Of a DNA stretch of 64,000 nt, positions 24,960 to 36,720 are shown one piece after another (the first letter of the stretch is position 1; every line of letters begins with the position of its first letter). The DNA is taken from NCBI GenBank assembly GCA_017979445.1, contig CM030718.1:19897021-19961020 (forward strand), given 5' to 3'. The notes beneath the pieces were generated by a model. It ran no database searches. It saw only the letters and a program-made list of their open reading frames with translations, and was not told where the DNA came from. The stretch comes from Akebia trifoliata (Eukaryota; Streptophyta; Magnoliopsida; Ranunculales; Lardizabalaceae). Both the position numbers and the translations under genes were made by a program.

Positions 24960-26146
24960 CAACCTGAGAGGTTACTTTAGGCCCGACCACATCAAAATAA
25001 AAATATATATTTCCCACACAATAAAAAATCAAGAAAAAATTCAAAAGAAAAAATTGTCAAAGTGGGGAAGAAAATTCAAGAAAAAAGAATAATTAAAAAA
25101 AGCAAATGCCACACAAGGGCAGGTTTTTTGAGCCTCAAGATTCCTTTTTTTTTATACTCAGTCCTAAGCTTACCCATGAAAGTCCTCTTAAGTACCGTGC
25201 GAGAAGTCAAGGAAGATAGCAAAGCATGATCAGACAGCAACTCCAGAAGTTCAGAAGGGAAGAAGAAGAAAAAAAGCCTGCTAAGTTGAAAACTCGAAAA
25301 GGGCGGCTTAGGCAAAAATTAAGGTAAGCTCGCAAGGTTGAAAATCTGAAAGGACGACCTTGGCAACAATTAGAACAAAGAAAAAAGAAAAAATTGTAAG
25401 CTCGCTAGATCGAAAACCTAAAAAGGCGATCTAGGCAAAAGCTAGAGCATGCTCACTAGATTGAAAACCTGAATAGGCAATCTAGGCAAAACTTAAAGCT
25501 ATCAAAAAATAAAAGAAAATCTCTATTGAGTTGAGAAGCTGAAAAGGTAGCCCGTGCCGAAATATCAGAAGTCCGAATGATTAAGTTTCAATACCCAGTT
25601 TGAACCAAATATAGACTCAGTGGATACAAGTATCTTGTCTATGATTGATCTGAAGAGTTTCATGTCCCTAAGTAAACCGACGGGGAGAAATAACAAATTC
25701 TATGATGAATTTAGAAAGAAATATTTTGTTCCAATTTCTTTGAGCCTGACTCAAAATCTTCAATATAAAAGTCAAAATTAAGTTAAACATTTATTGTGCT
25801 TGCGGTAATCAAGGATTTCAAACTTTCATAACAGGGCACTTCCTTTTTTCTAAAGAGTGCAGTTTCCCCCTTACACTAGGGCATTTATTTTCAAATTATA
25901 TTCAATTTCCCCAGTGTAATGTTCCTTGTCAAACTAGGGGCATTTTTGTTCTGATGCCTGGTCAATTTCAACCCCAAAGGATAAGGTAACTTTGAATTAA
26001 AGGTTACCCTCTTGATAGCAATTTTGAAAACTCCTTAGATTCAAAGAGAGTAAAATTTTACCGGACCTTCATAAATTCAACTTTTTATTTAAAAAAAAAA
26101 AAAAAAATTCAAATGCGAGGTTAATCCCTTGTTTTGTTCCTCAAAA
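24960..26146 (+). other. Retrotransposon 3' non-coding region
   Basis: Purine-rich, with repeats of the type GCTCGCTAGATCGAAAACCT...GGCGATCTAGGCAAAA at about 25320-25550. From 25735 it matches the older relics downstream of both laccases (11355 and 58550). No open reading frame of note. Confidence 0.6.
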
Positions 26147-27022
26147 ATTAGTTCATTACTCTTTCACTCCGAGTAGGTAGAGTAGAACTTCCCAAAAAAA
26201 TTAGTTCATTACTCTTTTACCCTGGGCAAAGGTAGAGTAGAACTTTCCAAAAAAAAGAGTCATCGTTCACACTCTTTTCACTCCGAGTAGGTAGAGTAGA
26301 ACTTCCAAAAAAAAATTAGTTCATTACTCTTTCACCCTGGGCAGGTAGAGTAGGACTCTCAAAAAAAAGTTCATTACTCTTTCACTCCGAGTAGGTAGAG
26401 TAGAACTTGCAAAAAAAAATTAGTTCATTACTCTTTCACCCTGGGCAGGTAGAGTAGGACTCTCAAAAAATTAGTTCATTACTCTTTCACTCCGAGTAGG
26501 TAGAGTAGAACTTGCAAAAAAAAATTAGTTCATTACTCTTTCACCACCCTGGGCAGGTAGAGTAGGACCTCAAAAAAAAATAGTTCATTACTCTTTCACT
26601 CCAGGTAGGTAGAGTAGAACTTCCAAAAAAAAAAATTTAGTTCATTACTCTTTCACTCCGAGTAGGTAGAGTAGAATTTTCCAAAAAAAAATTAGTTCAT
26701 TACTCTTTCACACTCCGAGTAGTAGAGTAGAACTTCCCAAAAAAATTAGTTCATTACTCTTTCACCCTGGGCAGGTAGAGTAGGACTTCTAAAAAGCTTA
26801 GTTCATTACTCTTTCACTCCAAGTAGGTAGAGTAGAACTTCAAAAAAAAAAAAAAATAAAAAAACAAAAATAGTTCATTACTCTTTCACTCCGGGTAGGT
26901 AGAGTAGAACTTCCTAAAAAAATTTAGTGCATTACTCTTTCATTCTGAGTAGGTAGAATAAGACTCTAAAAAAAAAATATAAATTCATTACTCTTTCACC
27001 TATAGTAGGTAGAGTAGGACAT
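26147..27022 (+). repeat. Minisatellite, about 54-bp unit, about 16 copies
   Basis: The unit is TTAGTTCATTACTCTTTCA, then either CTCCGAGTAGGTAGAGTAGAAC or CCCTGGGCAGGTAGAGTAGGAC, then an A-run of variable length. The two unit types partly alternate, suggesting growth by a two-unit repeat. It lies a few hundred bases before the purine-rich tract and 3' LTR. Confidence 0.92.
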
Positions 27023-27385
27023 TTAACTTTCTCCCAACTTTTGCTCAGATTTGTCTCAAATATCATTCAAATTTTCTTGAGTTTTGTTTTACTCAGATTT
27101 TACTCAGTTTCACAGCACACACACTTGCACATTTGCACTTTTTAGTCAGGGAGAATTCTTTAAAATTCAAGGATCTGACACTGTCAGTGAGAGTTTGCGC
27201 TCAAGGACCTGACAACCTTTTAATTCGGGGAGAGTTTTATCCTCAAGGATCCGAACACCCTGACGAATTGCTAAATCAGGCTGCAAAATGAACTGTCACT
27301 AGCTTTGGCATTCAGATATCGCACTATCTACCAAAATAGATTTTCTATCTAATTTGCTTCAACCCTCTGCCAAAAGAGGGGCATC

Positions 27386-29158
27386 TGTAGACACCCACAT
27401 TTTTGCACTCGCCTGATTAATCAACTCGTCATCCGATTGCAATGATTCCCAATGATGGATGTGTATTCCATTGCTTTATTTTGTTACCAGATATGTTTCA
27501 GAAATCCGGATGAGGTATCTCTAATTGACAAAACCTTAGAAACCACGCTACGCTAGGAAAATACGACTCCAGAAACATAGAAATAATCATCTTGCAGACC
27601 CAAAAGAAGCTTCACGATAAAAATCATTAAAAAAAACTATCAAATTACCAAAATACCCTTGACATCAAAATAACCCTAGAGCCTACGTTACACTTAGGAA
27701 AACTCTCTCAAACACATAAAATAACAAATCGAAATCAAATAAATCATTTCGCCAATTTTCACATAATTCGATAAAATTACGAAAATGCCCCTCATAAAGT
27801 TCACGACCATTTCACACAAATTTTTTTCATAAATAACAAAAAACCAATATTTTCATTGAATTCCTTACGAAAAATCGATTCTAAAACATCCTAGAACATT
27901 AAAAACCGACTTGAAACGTGAAAAGTCCTCTCCGGGGGTAAAACGGTAATTTCACAATTTTCATGATAAAAAATTCCGAAATTAATAAATAAAACATTAA
28001 TAATTAAATTGAAACATTAATGAAATTAATTTAAAATTTTGAATTAAAAAAATCGATCAATCGGGCTCTCAGGCAAAATTGTTGAGGGTTCGTGAGATAT
28101 TTCTTTAAGGACCCCTCCATTTGGGGGTCCAAAGAATTAAAGATATTTTAGAGGGGGTTCTCCAAAAATCAAAGTAAATCAAGCAAGACTAAGGTCAAGG
28201 TATTAAAGTCAATCAAGTGAGACTAAAGTCAAAATTAAAGTCAATTAAGCAAGGCTGAAGTCAAGATATTAAAAGTCAATTAATTAAGACTGAAGTCAAA
28301 ACATTAAAAGTTAATCAAATAAGACCAAGAGTCATAATAGAATTCTAATTAAATAATAACTCTATCTAATAGAGTTCTAACTAAAAAACAATTCCACCTA
28401 AAATAATTTGAATTAAAACACAATTCTACCTAAAACAATTCTAATTAAAACACAATTCTACCTAAAACAAGTCTAACTAAAACACAACTCTAACAAAAAG
28501 AACTCTAATTAAATACTAACTCTATCAACCCTAAAAAAAAATTTATAAATAAAGGTGCTCACACCCTATTTTCGTATCAAATCATAAACCCTAGGAGAAG
28601 TAGGTCTAGAAGCTCCCCTAACCCCCCCATAAACCCTAGTTTTGGAGTCCCAACTCCTTACCTAACATCCCCCCTTCAATTTTAGTCTAGAAAACCCCTA
28701 AAATCCCTCCAAAAACACCCCTAAATCCGCAACAAACTTGAAGAGTTCAGATTCAGAAATAAGGAGATACCTTAATCTAGGAGATCCGAAGTCAAATCCG
28801 GAGATAGAACAAAGCAAGGGAGTACAGTACAAGGAGCTCTTTTTGTCAGATCTGAGGGAGCAAAATCCTTGCTATCGGAAAGGTATGAAATTTTTTATTT
28901 TTATTTTTATCTAGGTTTTTAGCAATGTGATATATTTGGGAAGTTAGTAGAGACCGGCTTTGGGCCGGGCGGGGTTGGTGCCTAATACCTTCCAACCCCG
29001 TAACATGATCCCCGAATTCAGATTTTCTGTGGTAGAGTAGTTCTTTTTATCCATGTTAGAGTCAGTTTGGTTCCTAAACCACAATAACTAGGTGGCGACT
29101 CCCAAACCTCAAGGGTCAAAAGCGGATCCGCGCACCCCGCGGATCGAGGGCGCTTTCA
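27386..29158 (+). repeat. 3' LTR of the Tat/Ogre-like element
   Basis: 1773 bp, TGTAGACACCC to GGGCGCTTTCA, followed by TSD ATCGC. It differs from the 5' LTR only by scattered substitutions and short indels on inspection. Confidence 0.93.
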
Positions 29159-29163
29159 ATCGC

Positions 29164-32100
29164 CTATACAATAAAGCTTTAATGCTATGTAACTGAATGC
29201 ATGTCATCTTCATGCCTGTCAAACACATTACAATTTCTTTCTTTCCAAGTGCTTCGACAAACAACAAAAGGAAGCATCCTCCAAAGCAACACTCTTGGTG
29301 GACATTAGACCAATAATTCGCTAGATCAATGATTAGTAGCTACTTGATTTGAGCTTTTTCATGGGGTATTTTGTAGCCATTGGAATCGAGAATTCTTTTG
29401 GATGCTTGGATCTAATGTTTTTAGATAATCAATCAAATTGATATCACATGTTTAATTCCATAAATAGGTGGACCAAAGGCTCACGTGGTCCGTAGGACTA
29501 AAAAGTGCCCCAAAAGGTACTTTTTTAGGGGAGCGCTGTGATAAAACTTATGTTTTATGTGTTAGCGGGGGCATCTAATGATTATGATTTTGGTGCCTAG
29601 GTCCACCTCGATAATACCTGAATCTTTTGTAACATTCAGTGGAGTGGGGACCATTTGAAAGTATCTAAGATCAAAACAATGTTTGCAATCTATTAACTAA
29701 TTTTCCATCCAAAAATTGCCTGATATGCTTCAAAAGCAATGTTTCAAGTTTTCCAAGGTTCCTTTTAAAATATTTTAGAATACCTCAACTTTTCCAATGT
29801 TTTGGTTCGCCTCAATTTTTCTATCGAGTAAAACAATGATATCTAAATGTTATTTTAAACCTTGATGATAACTGTCCAAATATTATAAGGATCTTCCCCA
29901 GAACTCCAAAACCATTTTTCCCAAACAAAGCTAAGCTCATAATCTTGAAAATTTTAATTCCTAGGAATTTAGCCTACATATTGTTTCTTAATTCCCAAAT
30001 CTTGATGTAGTGTCTTTTACACTACATTGCAAGTCTCAAGCTTGGAGGATATGTCAAGTGTGCAGGCATTGTAAAAAAAAACTTCACCAGCTCTTAACAT
30101 GAATCCTGATCAGGGAATTGGGCAATTATCATGAGCAAATTTTGGAACTCTACAATGGGTGTCCTACACAGTTGGGAGGAGCTGATTTTTGCATGTAATC
30201 TCAATCTAAATTGTTGTTTCCTTTTTCTATCTTAAAGGGAAATCACCTTGTTGTGTGCTGTTTGCACTTTCTAATATTTCTTCAGTTATCAAAAAAATGT
30301 TTCTAATCGGTTCGGTTGAAGCATGCCCATCTAAAACGGTCCACAGGCCAGACTCTATTTCATCCCTAACTCAAAGGCCTACCCGATACCCTTAACCAAT
30401 TAGGGCGTAGCCAAAACTTGGCTATTTTGTGTCTACTTACCCTTACGGGCATAAGTGAGAGAGCAAAAACTCTTGTAAAAGAGAGCACCAAAAGACAGAC
30501 ATTGTACGTTGGACAAAATTTCACCTTGATTCGTTTTCTTTGGTGAAAGTTTCTCTCGTTACCAATAAAAAAGTCAAAAAACAAGATTTTCATTCAGAAA
30601 AACAAATGAAATCAAGATAGTTTTGAGTTTTAAATTTTAACATAAAGGTAAAGGTATGAATGCATATTATGTCAACATAAAAAACTTAAATTGACATTAA
30701 GTACCTTTAGCTTTGCTGCTAAACATTCCGGCAACACCTGAAAGACTCTCCTCACTTGTATCTGGAACCTAGAACATGAACTGGGCATCGTCAAAGAAGT
30801 GAGAAAGCATTGATCTTGTCCTTAAAAAAAACTCAACTTTAATCTTCACATTTTTCCAAATTGGCAAAAATGGTTATCATGCAGAATGATGAGCTAGAAA
30901 GCTCTTCCATTTTGTCAAATAAAAAAATACAAGGAGGTATATGCGAATAAGGTGTTTGATTTGTGCTTTTACAAATAGTCACAGAATACAAGGATTAGTA
31001 ATGTTTGCATTCTAGAACAGAGATGCCACCTTCAAATATTAAGGCTTTGATCAATTTATCATGTACCAAGCCTTTATCATTCTTTATGTCAATGATATGG
31101 ATACTTTAGGCATGGATTTTCCACCATCTTTTTTGTAGCAACGGTGATTAGCAACAATCTTTTTCGTGGGCAAGTGAGTAGGAGAAGTGGTAGCAAAAGA
31201 GATTTTCCAAGAGGTCATTAGAAATTTAGAATTGCAAAACAAACGCCTATTGGAAACAAAACAAACATCCAAATCCGTCAAGCATAAAGCAAAGCTAAGG
31301 TTTTCTATTTCCAGTCTTCATAACTTTGGCCTGTAGCTGGACAAGTCATTATCCTCTCAGGTGATACTATCTGATATGCAAAAGTCTGCGACGCTTTTAG
31401 ATTTCAATACTAGAAGCCAAGGCCAAAATCAAGGGATTTGACTGAGTTGTTGTCCAGCTTACAATTTTTTCCCACTTAGAGACAGTAGAGGGATATTAAT
31501 TGCTCTATGAACTATACTGCCCATTGATGTGGAGAGAGGGTTAAATGACTATAGAAGTATAACATTTTTCACCTATATACTGGAAACAACTCGGGCAAGA
31601 GCTTTAACCATGCCCTCCATAACGTTTGTGTTCTTGGGGTGCCTACAAGAAAAATAAGTAGAACAATGGGTGAGTAATTAGACTTTGAATAATAAAACTT
31701 CAAGACTTAATTGAGAATTAAAAATCAAAATGATCTGGCAATTCCATTAAAGAGCAATTATCCTCATAATTAAAAATGCTAAGCATTGAATTATTCAGCA
31801 ATATACTAGAACAATTATCTAAAGTAACATCGATAGGAGAAAGTTGTACCAATGAACTAAATATCTTATAGATGAATAACAACCTTTTATAAATAAAATT
31901 TCAGTAGAAAAGTGGTTGAGTTTATCAACCAAATACAGATCACTAGAAAACCCCAGCCCCTTGTAAACTATTCTATAGAAATGTTATATACCTAATTAAG
32001 GTACCCAAAATGAAGAACCAAATATGCTAAAATCAGATTCTTATCACTTGCATTTTATATTCGAATAAAACCCAATCCATTTTAGGCTCTACTCGAAAGA

Positions 32101-34119
32101 TCCCAAAACAGAACAAAGATTTGAACCATAGGAAGTACCTACATGAGAACACTAATGTACTACTTTCACTATTAATGAATTTCAGAACATAGGTTATTGC
32201 TGAATGTTTGAGGGTAATGGATTTACGTTTCACTGAAAATCTTGTCAGTATCATTGTGTTTATCAACAAATTTAATGGGTGTTACAGCTCTGAAACTGTG
32301 CTTTAGAAAAATACTAAGGAATCAGAAAAATAAAGTTTAATTACAGACAACTGTAACATCAGATTCCAAAATTGCAATTATTGCAAGTAAGACTACCAAC
32401 AAAAAGCAGCGATTGAAGGGGGGAAAAATCCTGTTCATTTGGGTACTTGAATGACTCATGATAAAAAGAACCTCTAGGAAATCCTGTCACATTCAGCACC
32501 TCTATTAGAACCTCAGATTTTATTTTAAGGTATTGTGTATGTCAAATATATTTTCATTTCAACTATATTTATGATTATTTTAGTATAACTCCTTCACATG
32601 ATATGTGTATCCACGTATATGGATGAATTGCAACCCTTATAAAATACATAATATCATGCAAAAACAACACGATACCTAAAGTCACTGGAAACTTAGAAGA
32701 AAATTGAAAAACCATGATTAGTCAAAATCAAAGCTTCAAGTAAAGATCAAGGTTTGAGAATCAATCTTCTCTAAACAGACGTTAGTTTTTTTTTCCAAGA
32801 CTATGCTGCTTAGGTAGCACACAATTAATCAAGATTTTTTTTGTCAATTTCATGGGTCTTGATTGCCATACTTATGTTTCAGAAATATTAGCCCATGTTC
32901 GGATGGTACCAAGTGTTATCAGGATCGTGAACAAGGACAAAAAAAATTAATTTTGGAAAAATCTAGGACATCTGGAAAATATTTGAATTTACCATGGCAG
33001 AGATCCAAATCATATTAGCAATTTGCTGAAAGCTACATGGTCATCCTCCTTCCACTAGAACTCATGCTGCAAAATCTACTAGTGGTTCAACATTACCAAC
33101 TTAAGTTGAAACCCATGGTGCAAACCATAACTGAGCCATCTCAAGAGGGATCAAAATCAGAAAACAACAATGAGGAGGGGGTTTGGATAGAGGGGGGGGG
33201 GGGGGGGGGGGGCAACTAAACTCTGTTTAGGTGGGAATAAGACAATATTTACAATTACTAGCATCTACAACAAGGACACCTTGAAAGGGGCACAAGAAAG
33301 AGGGAGAATCTAAAAGAGAAAAAGAAAATGTATTACAAAATTTGGTGAGAAAAAGAGTTGCTCTATTTTTTACGCACCATACATGAATAACTTCCAAAAG
33401 GTTGAAATTTTCTTCAAGGAGATAAGAATCTTGCAAGATTCAAGAATAAGTTCTAATGCTATTTCCATTGACCATTGATGCAAGAGTGACATAGGACAAG
33501 ACAATCCTAATTTGAAATTTTATTTAAAAGATGGCTAAATCTCAATATGGGTGATAGATTTGGAACAAGCATAGAAGCAACGGCTATGGAGGTCCCAAGA
33601 TAGTCATGAAAAATACCAGCCTAATATAGGTCTAGTCAATCTTGTGGGTACATAAGCATAGATTTGGGCATGATGCCCTAACATAGACCAAGGTGAATAC
33701 CATTGAAAGTATGAAAAACCAAGACAAAGTTGTGTCAAGGTATGACATCCTGAACAGAAGATACAACTAACTTACACATGATTAAGATTGAATGAATTCT
33801 TACCAACCCAAGCACAAATTTTACAACGCTTCTTTGTTTTTTGAGTGTAAGATGAGGTTGAACCCACAACCTCATGGCTGCAATGTAGAAGGTCAATCAA
33901 TTCATCTATAGGTTCGAACACATATTTGACATCAATTGTAGCATCCAATAACTTCTTGAACACAAATTACTCTAAAGATGGATGAAACAATTAAATAAAG
34001 CTAACTTCATTGACATATAAAGAACCAATATTACTCAACCATTCCATTTTTATTCAACTATAGTAACTGAAAACGACCAATAAATAAGTCACACATGTAT
34101 CTTATAGCTTTAATACCTC
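29164..34119. other. Long stretch with no assigned gene
   Basis: No gene was identified with confidence. On the minus strand a few exon-like islands have plausible splice borders: about 31600-31651 (reads HPKNTNVMEGMVKALARVVSS), about 30701-30770 (reads VPDTSEESLSGVAGMFSSKAKG) and 33772-33960. I cannot name their family or join them. They might be downstream exons of the Tha4-like locus or of another decayed gene. A 21-G run is at 33192-33212. Confidence 0.3.
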
Positions 34120-34193
34120 TTGAAGTTCAACCAAAGCTTCAACGGTCCAACGACTAACTACCCTGTTGAAGCCATTACTAATCTCCCTGACCT
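34120..34193 (-). other. Possible exon downstream of the Tha4-like pseudogene
   Basis: The minus-strand reading VREISNGFNRVVSRWTVEALVELQE follows an AG acceptor and sits about 690 bp downstream of the Tha4-like exon. It does not clearly match the known Tha4 C-terminus, so linkage is only positional. Confidence 0.2.
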
Positions 34194-34495
34194 AAAATAA
34201 ACAATGTGGATCTTTAAAATCAAAGTTATAAACACAACACTATCGCTAAGATTAAAACTCTAAAAGTAAACAGAGTAACAAACTGAACACTTTAAAGCAC
34301 ATATGTTACCGAACAACCAAATCCAAAATTTATTAACTAAATAACATATACACCCAATGCTGCATTACTACTGTCTCTATACCTAATCACAAGAACAAAA
34401 TGGATGTAACTAAAATAAATGTTCTACGAGAAAGTATTTGGCTTATGATATATCTGAATAGTTCAACATTGCTTAACATATCCCTAAAACTCAAA

Positions 34496-34815
34496 AAAAT
34501 CCTAATTTCCTAGTTAATCGTTTGGCCCAATATTAAAAGAAATTTACATTTTTTTGGAAAAATTTAGAAAATTTTGTGACTATACTGCTAATCATCGATT
34601 CATCATAGAAATACAAACAATAAACTATAAACTCCAAACCCCTAAAACTCAAAAAACCCTAATTTCCTAGTTAATCGGCTGGTCCAATATTTAGAGAAAT
34701 TTATAATATTTTGGAAAAATTCGGAGAGTTTTGTGACTATGCTACTAACATTATCAATCTATCATAGAAATACGAACAATGAACTATAAACTCTAAACCC
34801 CTAAAACTCAAAAAC
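34496..34815. repeat. Tandem duplication, about 157-bp unit, 2 copies
   Basis: CCCTAATTTCCTAGTTAATCG occurs at about 34501 and 34658, followed in both by AGAAATTTA, GGAAAAATT, TTTTGTGACTAT, ATCATAGAAATAC and CCCCTAAAACTC. The copies have diverged. It lies in the putative intron of the Tha4-like pseudogene. Confidence 0.85.
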
Positions 34816-34884
34816 CCTAAAAAAATAAAAAAAATAAAAAAGATCCACAAAATAATAAACGAAGAACACCAACAACTATCGAAC

Positions 34885-35179
34885 CTTTTGAAAGCTCTTG
34901 ACAGTATGTCCAATAGTTCAACCAAATTCGGGCAACTTTTTGGGCAGAAAAGAAGAGTTGCAACTCCAACAATGATAGCGATCTCTGGCACGCCTAGACC
35001 GAACATGGATCGACAATTCAAACCCCTTTGAGCTCTGTTTCTGCACAAGATCAAGCGATTGCTCTTCTTGGATAGATCGGTTCCGCCATTGTTGAAGAAA
35101 ATAAAGTTGCAGGAAGCCAAATGTATTGAAGGTGACGCTTTAGGATCAAAGGTAGCGAAAGAGTTGCAGAGATCTCCAT
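34885..35179 (-). pseudogene. Chloroplast Tha4/TatA-like pseudogene, first exon
   Basis: Tha4/TatA is the small membrane subunit of the thylakoid twin-arginine translocase. From ATG at 35179 (minus) the start is MEISATLSLPLIL, then a transit-peptide-like stretch. Next comes FGLGVPEIAIIVGVATLLF, the single membrane helix with its conserved Glu, then a diverged amphipathic-helix region. Breaks: a one-base loss near 35138; a one-base loss in an A-run (34937-34941 as T on plus) where GPKKLPE is expected; an in-frame TGA at 34918-34920 where family members have Arg; and Gly to Cys in the FGPKK motif. The exon ends at a GT donor after KSFQK. Two of the defects are single-base losses in or beside A-runs, so sequencing error could explain part, but the nonsense codon supports a pseudogene. 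Confidence 0.65.
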
Positions 35180-35580
35180 TTTCGACGCATTTGTGTCTCT
35201 CTTTCTCTTTGGGTTTGAGAGCTGAGTTATAGATTTAAATGTTTGACTAAATTAGGTTCTTTGGGGTAAAAAAAAAACTTTGATGCAGCTAGTGAGTTTT
35301 CGATGAAAATTCGAATGGAGTTTTCGTTCGTCTTCTCCAATGACTCCTGTGACAGTGAGCTTTCAACGAAAATTCTCAATTTTTTTTTTGTTATAAAAAA
35401 GGCTGGTGGTTCGTTGGGCTTAGCCAGTCGAATTAATTTATTGGGCTTAATTTGGGCCGTCCAAATAAACGTGAGACTTGGGCTGTTGAATTTAACGCCA
35501 TATTTATTGTGAAGAAATCATCATCACAAAAAATAACCCATTCTATTTAGTTTTAGTGAAAGTTTCTCCTTTGTTTGATG
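35180..35580. other. Upstream region of the Tha4-like pseudogene
   Basis: CT/GA-rich 5' leader on the minus strand up to about 35220, then AT-rich sequence. A 69-codon open frame on the plus strand (35303-35512) has no recognisable domain and is not called a gene. Confidence 0.4.
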
Positions 35581-35586
35581 GTTGTA

Positions 35587-35780
35587 CCACCTAGTGAAGC
35601 ATGTTTAGATGAAGGCTTAACTAAGGGGGCCAAACCCCTTTAGTGAGTACGTATGGATAAGGGGTCAATAAAGGAGGCCAAACCACCTAGTGAGCATGTA
35701 TGGATGAGGGGTTGGCAAAGGAGGCCGAACCATCTAATGAGCATGTATGAATGAGGGGTTGACAAAGGAGACCAAATCTC
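35587..35780. repeat. Minisatellite, about 47-bp unit, split by the CACTA element
   Basis: TAGTGAG/TAATGAG landmarks fall at 35592, 35641, 35688 and 35735 (spacing 47-49), each followed by GGATGAGGGGTT and AAAGGAGGCCAAA. The array resumes at 44346-44405 beyond the CACTA element (landmarks 44350 and 44398). Confidence 0.85.
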
Positions 35781-35799
35781 CACTACAACATTTTTGATC

Positions 35800-36720
35800 T
35801 ACAACGACTGTTTATAACAGCGGATAATTTTATCCTCCTCTATATATATATTTATGCAACGGATACTATTATCCGTCACTATAAATAGAATTTATTGCAG
35901 CGGATACTTATATCCGCTACTATAGGGCCCCCTTACCCCCAATTCAGTCTATCTAGCAGCGGAAAAATATATCCGCTACTACAAAATCATTGTTTTTCCC
36001 TTTACCACTGTAGGGCTCACCCATATAGTAGCAGGATTATCCGCTACTACAAAATCATTGTTTTTCCTATACCACTGTAGGGCTCGCCCATACCACGATT
36101 AATCCATATAGTAATTGAGTTTTTTTAAATGAATATAGCAGCGGATTATATTTTCCGCCACTATAAAGTACATATTTTTTTTTAAATATAAAAAATTCAG
36201 TTTTGTGAGTTCTTTCCGTCAATATTTTTTTTAAAATTAAATATAACAGCAGATAATATTTTCCGTAGCGATAGAGTATAATATATATTTTTTTTAAATT
36301 GAATATAACAGCGGTATATATTTTCCGCAGCTATAGAGTATATAAAAAATGCCAATATTTTTTTCTAAATTGACTATAACAGCGGAATGTGTTTTCCGCA
36401 ATAATAGAATACAATATTTTTTATATATTAAATTGACTATAACAGCGGAATATGGTTTTTGCAATAATAGATTACAATTGTTTTATATATAAAATTCAGC
36501 TTTGTGAATTCTTTTAGTTAACATTGTTTTTTAAATGGAATATAACAGCGGATGCTATTTTCCGCAGCTATCAATTTTATATATACTGTCGGTTATAACA
36601 GCGGATAGGCACTTCTGCTGCAGTTTTGTGTGTTTGTTGTAGCGGATACTTTCTTCCGCCGTTGAAAGGTCCATTCATATACAGCGGATAAATAGATCCA
36701 TCTGTAAATTTTCTACAACT
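35800..36720. repeat. CACTA 5' subterminal repeats
   Basis: Roughly 15 irregular units of about 60-75 bp, mostly of the form ATAACAGCGGATA...TTTTCCGC.GCTATA. Each unit carries AGCGGA and its reverse complement, so each is a small imperfect palindrome. These are the likely binding sites of the element's transposition proteins, by analogy with En/Spm. Confidence 0.85.

Larger units (their letters stand above)
18389..29158 (+). mobile_element. Complete, coding-defective Tat/Ogre-like LTR retrotransposon
   Basis: Structure: TSD ATCGC (18384-18388), 5' LTR 18389-20157, primer-binding site 20159-20176, internal region, purine-rich tract CAAAAGAGGGGCA (27371-27383), 3' LTR 27386-29158, TSD ATCGC (29159-29163). 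LTRs begin TG and end CA and look nearly identical, so insertion is recent. The 18-nt PBS complements the 3' end of plant tRNA-Arg, the primer used by Ogre-type Ty3/gypsy elements. The 7.2-kb interior has no intact gag, protease, reverse transcriptase or RNase H; only a broken integrase (about 23890-24440) was recognised. It also holds a 193-bp array near the 5' end and a 54-bp array near the 3' end. It would need enzymes from other elements to move. Confidence 0.93.

Noticed and set aside
29960..30300. Possible LINE 3' end (T-rich tail with TTATCAAAAAAA)
   Set aside because: No reverse-transcriptase motif, clear poly-A tail or target duplication could be shown.
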